Position numbers and translations under genes: made by a program. Positions 62,469 through 64,000 of a stretch of DNA of 64,000 nt are shown piece after piece. The stretch comes from JAXLQL01 sp046331625 (GTDB taxonomy: Bacteria; Acidobacteriota; Terriglobia; Bryobacterales; Bryobacteraceae). Every line of letters starts with the position of its first letter. The stretch's first letter is position 1. The notes beneath the pieces are model-generated. The model saw only the letters and a list, made by a program, of their open reading frames with translations, did no database searches and was not told the origin of the DNA. The DNA is taken from NCBI GenBank assembly GCA_046331625.1, contig JAXLQL010000007.1, positions 248,001 through 312,000 of the forward strand. The letters run 5' to 3'.

Positions 62469-62716
62469 TCTTGGCCGGCGAAACGCACGCGTTTGCTCTT
62501 CGCGTTGAGCTTGTCTTCCACTTCCTTGCGGGTCAGCCCGATCGTACGGGCAACGCTCAGAACGATGTCCTCTTTGAGGCCGCGCTTTCTAGGAATGACC
62601 GCGGGGCGGCTCACCCCACGTTTCGTCATGATGTAGTGGTCTCCGCGCTGACGGTCGAAGACGAAGCCCGCATCGCTGCAGATTCGGACTAGCTCATCCC
62701 AGTCAACGGGCCGCAC
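62456..62716 (-). CDS. hicA: HicA-family mRNA interferase toxin
   Basis: An 86-residue dsRBD-like protein. The catalytic His is in RGDHYIMTKRG (His27), and AVIPRKRGLKEDIVLSVART then IGLTRKEVED is the family C-terminus. HicA cleaves mRNA and is neutralised by HicB. The start is GTG 62716, inside the hicB gene (14-bp overlap), so antitoxin and toxin are co-translated. Confidence 0.88.
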   Translation of the reverse strand: MRPVDWDELVRICSDAGFVFDRQRGDHYIMTKRGVSRPAVIPRKRGLKEDIVLSVARTIGLTRKEVEDKLNAKSKRVRFAGQDQAE

Positions 62717-63032
62717 ACGCCTCGCCGCTCATAGCGGCGGCTGCGACATAAGCAGGCACGGAGACTTCGATGGTCTCTAGCGAAGTGCTGGAGACGTGCT
62801 CGCGATCAGAGGTGGACTGAAACCCTGACTCACGCAAAGCGCTGTCCAAGGTCCCCCGCGAAATGCACGACTCGAACCAAAGCTCGACCGCTTCCCTGAG
62901 ACCATCGACGGCTGCGGTTCGAGTATCCGCTTGTGTTGCCACATCCAGTGCTTGGCAGCATGCGATCCACTGGCCACCGTCGAGGTGGACACCAATTGCC
63001 AGCTTGACCTTCAAATCAATCGACGAACTCAT
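62703..63032 (-). CDS. hicB: HicB-like antitoxin
   Basis: A 109-residue protein upstream of hicA. LKVKLAIGVHLDGGQWIACC then QALDVATQADTRTAAVDGLR with EAVELWFESC matches the partial RNase H fold of HicB. The C-terminus (ETIEVSVPAYVAAAAM) is unlike a standard helix-turn-helix; it may be a short strand or degenerate DNA-binding part. The order hicB-hicA matches one known arrangement of these loci. A 115-bp gap without features precedes it. Confidence 0.75.
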   Translation of the reverse strand: MSSSIDLKVKLAIGVHLDGGQWIACCQALDVATQADTRTAAVDGLREAVELWFESCISRGTLDSALRESGFQSTSDREHVSSTSLETIEVSVPAYVAAAAMSGEACAAR

Positions 63033-63147
63033 GTGAGAGTGAACTGCTCCTTTTCCGCCGAACTACACCCCCACTGTGCCACGGCACCAAACCGATGTCA
63101 ACGAGTGGGATGCTCTATCCCGGATCGGGCCTGCCGCTGTAGTTCCT

Positions 63148-64000
63148 TCAATTCGACCGCGCCGGTCGCTCGTACGGCTTCTTCAAATACCCCGCCGCCA
63201 CTTCCTGCGCGTTCTGGGTGTTGTCCTTGGTGCGGATCGCCTGGTTGTACTCGTTCACCGCGCGCTCGCGTTGATCGGTGATGTCGAAAATCTGGCCCAG
63301 ATTGATGTGCGACCAAACCTCCACCCACTTGGGCTCGAGGTCGCCACCCAACACCTCGCGGAACTCGTTGGCGGCCGACTGATAGTTCCCCTGCAGGAAG
63401 AACACCTCGGCCACGCGATAGTGCGCCATCGAGCTGTTGCGATTCACATCGAGCGCCTTCTGGTATTCCTTGAGCGCGTCGGCGAATTCGCTGATCTCGG
63501 CGAACATTTCGCCTCGGCGAATGGCCACTGCCACGCGCATCTGGTTGTTGTAGCGCAGCACTCGATAGTTCGGATCCACCGTCACCTTCTTCGGACGCCC
63601 GAACGTCTCGGCTACGAACTCGGATGACGTGCCCACTACGTCGACGGTCCGAGTCTCGGGGTTGCCTTCAGTCTCGATCACCAGGTCCACCGGCATGCGG
63701 AACGTGTCGAGGTCCTGCGCGATCTTGCCCATGATCCGGAAGCCCTTCTGGGTCCGGAATACCGTGTACTCGAGCTTGAACTCGGGCGCGCCCGACGATT
63801 CGATCCACTGTACGAAGAAGCCCTGGAAGCTGCGCCCGGCCACCTGCTCGGCAGCCTTGCGGAAATCGTCGGTGGAGACCGCGCGACTCGCGTTGGCTTC
63901 GAGAAATCCCTTGACGAACTTGCCGAAATTCTCAGGACCCATGATGTACCGCAGCATGTTCATCACGGCCGCGCCCTTGGCTGCCGTCACCGCCCAATAC
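63148..64000 (-). CDS. M1-like peptidase C-terminal part with TPR repeats (5' end outside window)
   Basis: The frame is open to the window edge, so this is the C-terminal ~283 residues. AVTAAKGAAVMNMLRYIMGP resembles the helix after the M1 (aminopeptidase N-like) catalytic site ('Y-x-K-G-x-x-V-x-x-M-L-R'), and RKAAEQVAGRSFQGFFVQWI its usual follow-on. Next come a beta domain (FKLEYTVFRTQKGFRIMGKI) and TPR units (EFADALKEYQKALDVNRNSS, MAHYRVAEVFFLQGNYQSAA, GQIFDITDQRERAVNEYNQA). The HExxH is outside the window, so activity cannot be judged. Confidence 0.8.
   Translation of the reverse strand, partial: YWAVTAAKGAAVMNMLRYIMGPENFGKFVKGFLEANASRAVSTDDFRKAAEQVAGRSFQGFFVQWIESSGAPEFKLEYTVFRTQKGFRIMGKIAQDLDTFRMPVDLVIETEGNPETRTVDVVGTSSEFVAETFGRPKKVTVDPNYRVLRYNNQMRVAVAIRRGEMFAEISEFADALKEYQKALDVNRNSSMAHYRVAEVFFLQGNYQSAANEFREVLGGDLEPKWVEVWSHINLGQIFDITDQRERAVNEYNQAIRTKDNTQNAQEVAAGYLKKPYERPARSN

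Noticed and set aside
60503..62692. 729-codon plus-strand open frame
   Set aside because: Antisense to the PHP-domain protein and running through the VOC and HicA genes; Arg-rich shadow without motifs.

Overview
The window looks like chromosomal DNA of an acidobacterium of the Solibacter/Bryobacter type. This rests on high GC, an Oar-like TonB receptor with an N-terminal carboxypeptidase-regulatory domain, a C-terminal domain resembling the Solibacter-specific one on an NHL-repeat protein, many secreted Ig-like and beta-propeller proteins, MacB-like permeases, and a dispersed family of double-hairpin repeats. No rRNA, tRNA or CRISPR array was recognised. The assignment is inference from gene content; no search was run.

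Layout. 1-5683 (+): partial SDR dehydrogenase, aldehyde dehydrogenase with a one-base frameshift, class C beta-lactamase-like hydrolase, type B carboxylesterase, aldose epimerase. 5689-6037: degenerate 84-bp tandem repeat. 6036-17720 (-): M28 peptidase, large secreted carbohydrate-related protein, AsmA protein, secreted unknown, then an apparent operon of a 38-residue membrane protein, a SET-domain methyltransferase and an MFS transporter, and malate dehydrogenase. 17721-25930 (+): Rhs island with a decayed rhs fragment, a structured leader, a small secreted partner, a 1841-residue secreted Rhs protein whose variable tip carries HELGH, and two related exported proteins downstream (the second frameshifted) that are immunity candidates. 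26194-29111 (+): stand-alone cassette encoding a phage-terminase-like ATPase and, separately, its nuclease, plus two small proteins, interspersed with double-hairpin repeats. 29112-32018 (+): 2Fe-2S ferredoxin, cytidylate kinase and aspartate kinase; a 359-bp insertion bounded by a 35-bp exact direct repeat splits the last two.

32020-36784 (-): probable envelope operon (Cys-rich exported protein, porin-like barrel, exported protein with FMN-binding-like features, OB-fold protein, ABC permease and ATPase). 36929-43355 is mostly (+): TIR-TPR protein, two unknowns including a receiver/DUF3052 fusion, a divergent PPOX/TrmB pair around a perfect palindrome, CPBP protease, small membrane protein, RluE-like pseudouridine synthase and OsmC protein. 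43594-48444 (+): three overlapping periplasmic adaptors and one MacB-like permease, without an ATPase. 48581-52359 (+): three secreted proteins. The remainder holds a peptidoglycan-binding protein with a possible caspase-like His/Cys pair, the TonB receptor, the NHL-repeat protein, a secreted PHP-domain protein, a VOC protein, a HicBA toxin-antitoxin pair and the C-terminal part of an M1-like peptidase with TPRs.

The candidates most worth study as systems are the stand-alone split terminase cassette, the Rhs-zincin toxin/immunity locus, the SET-small membrane protein-MFS operon, and the triple-adaptor transporter.
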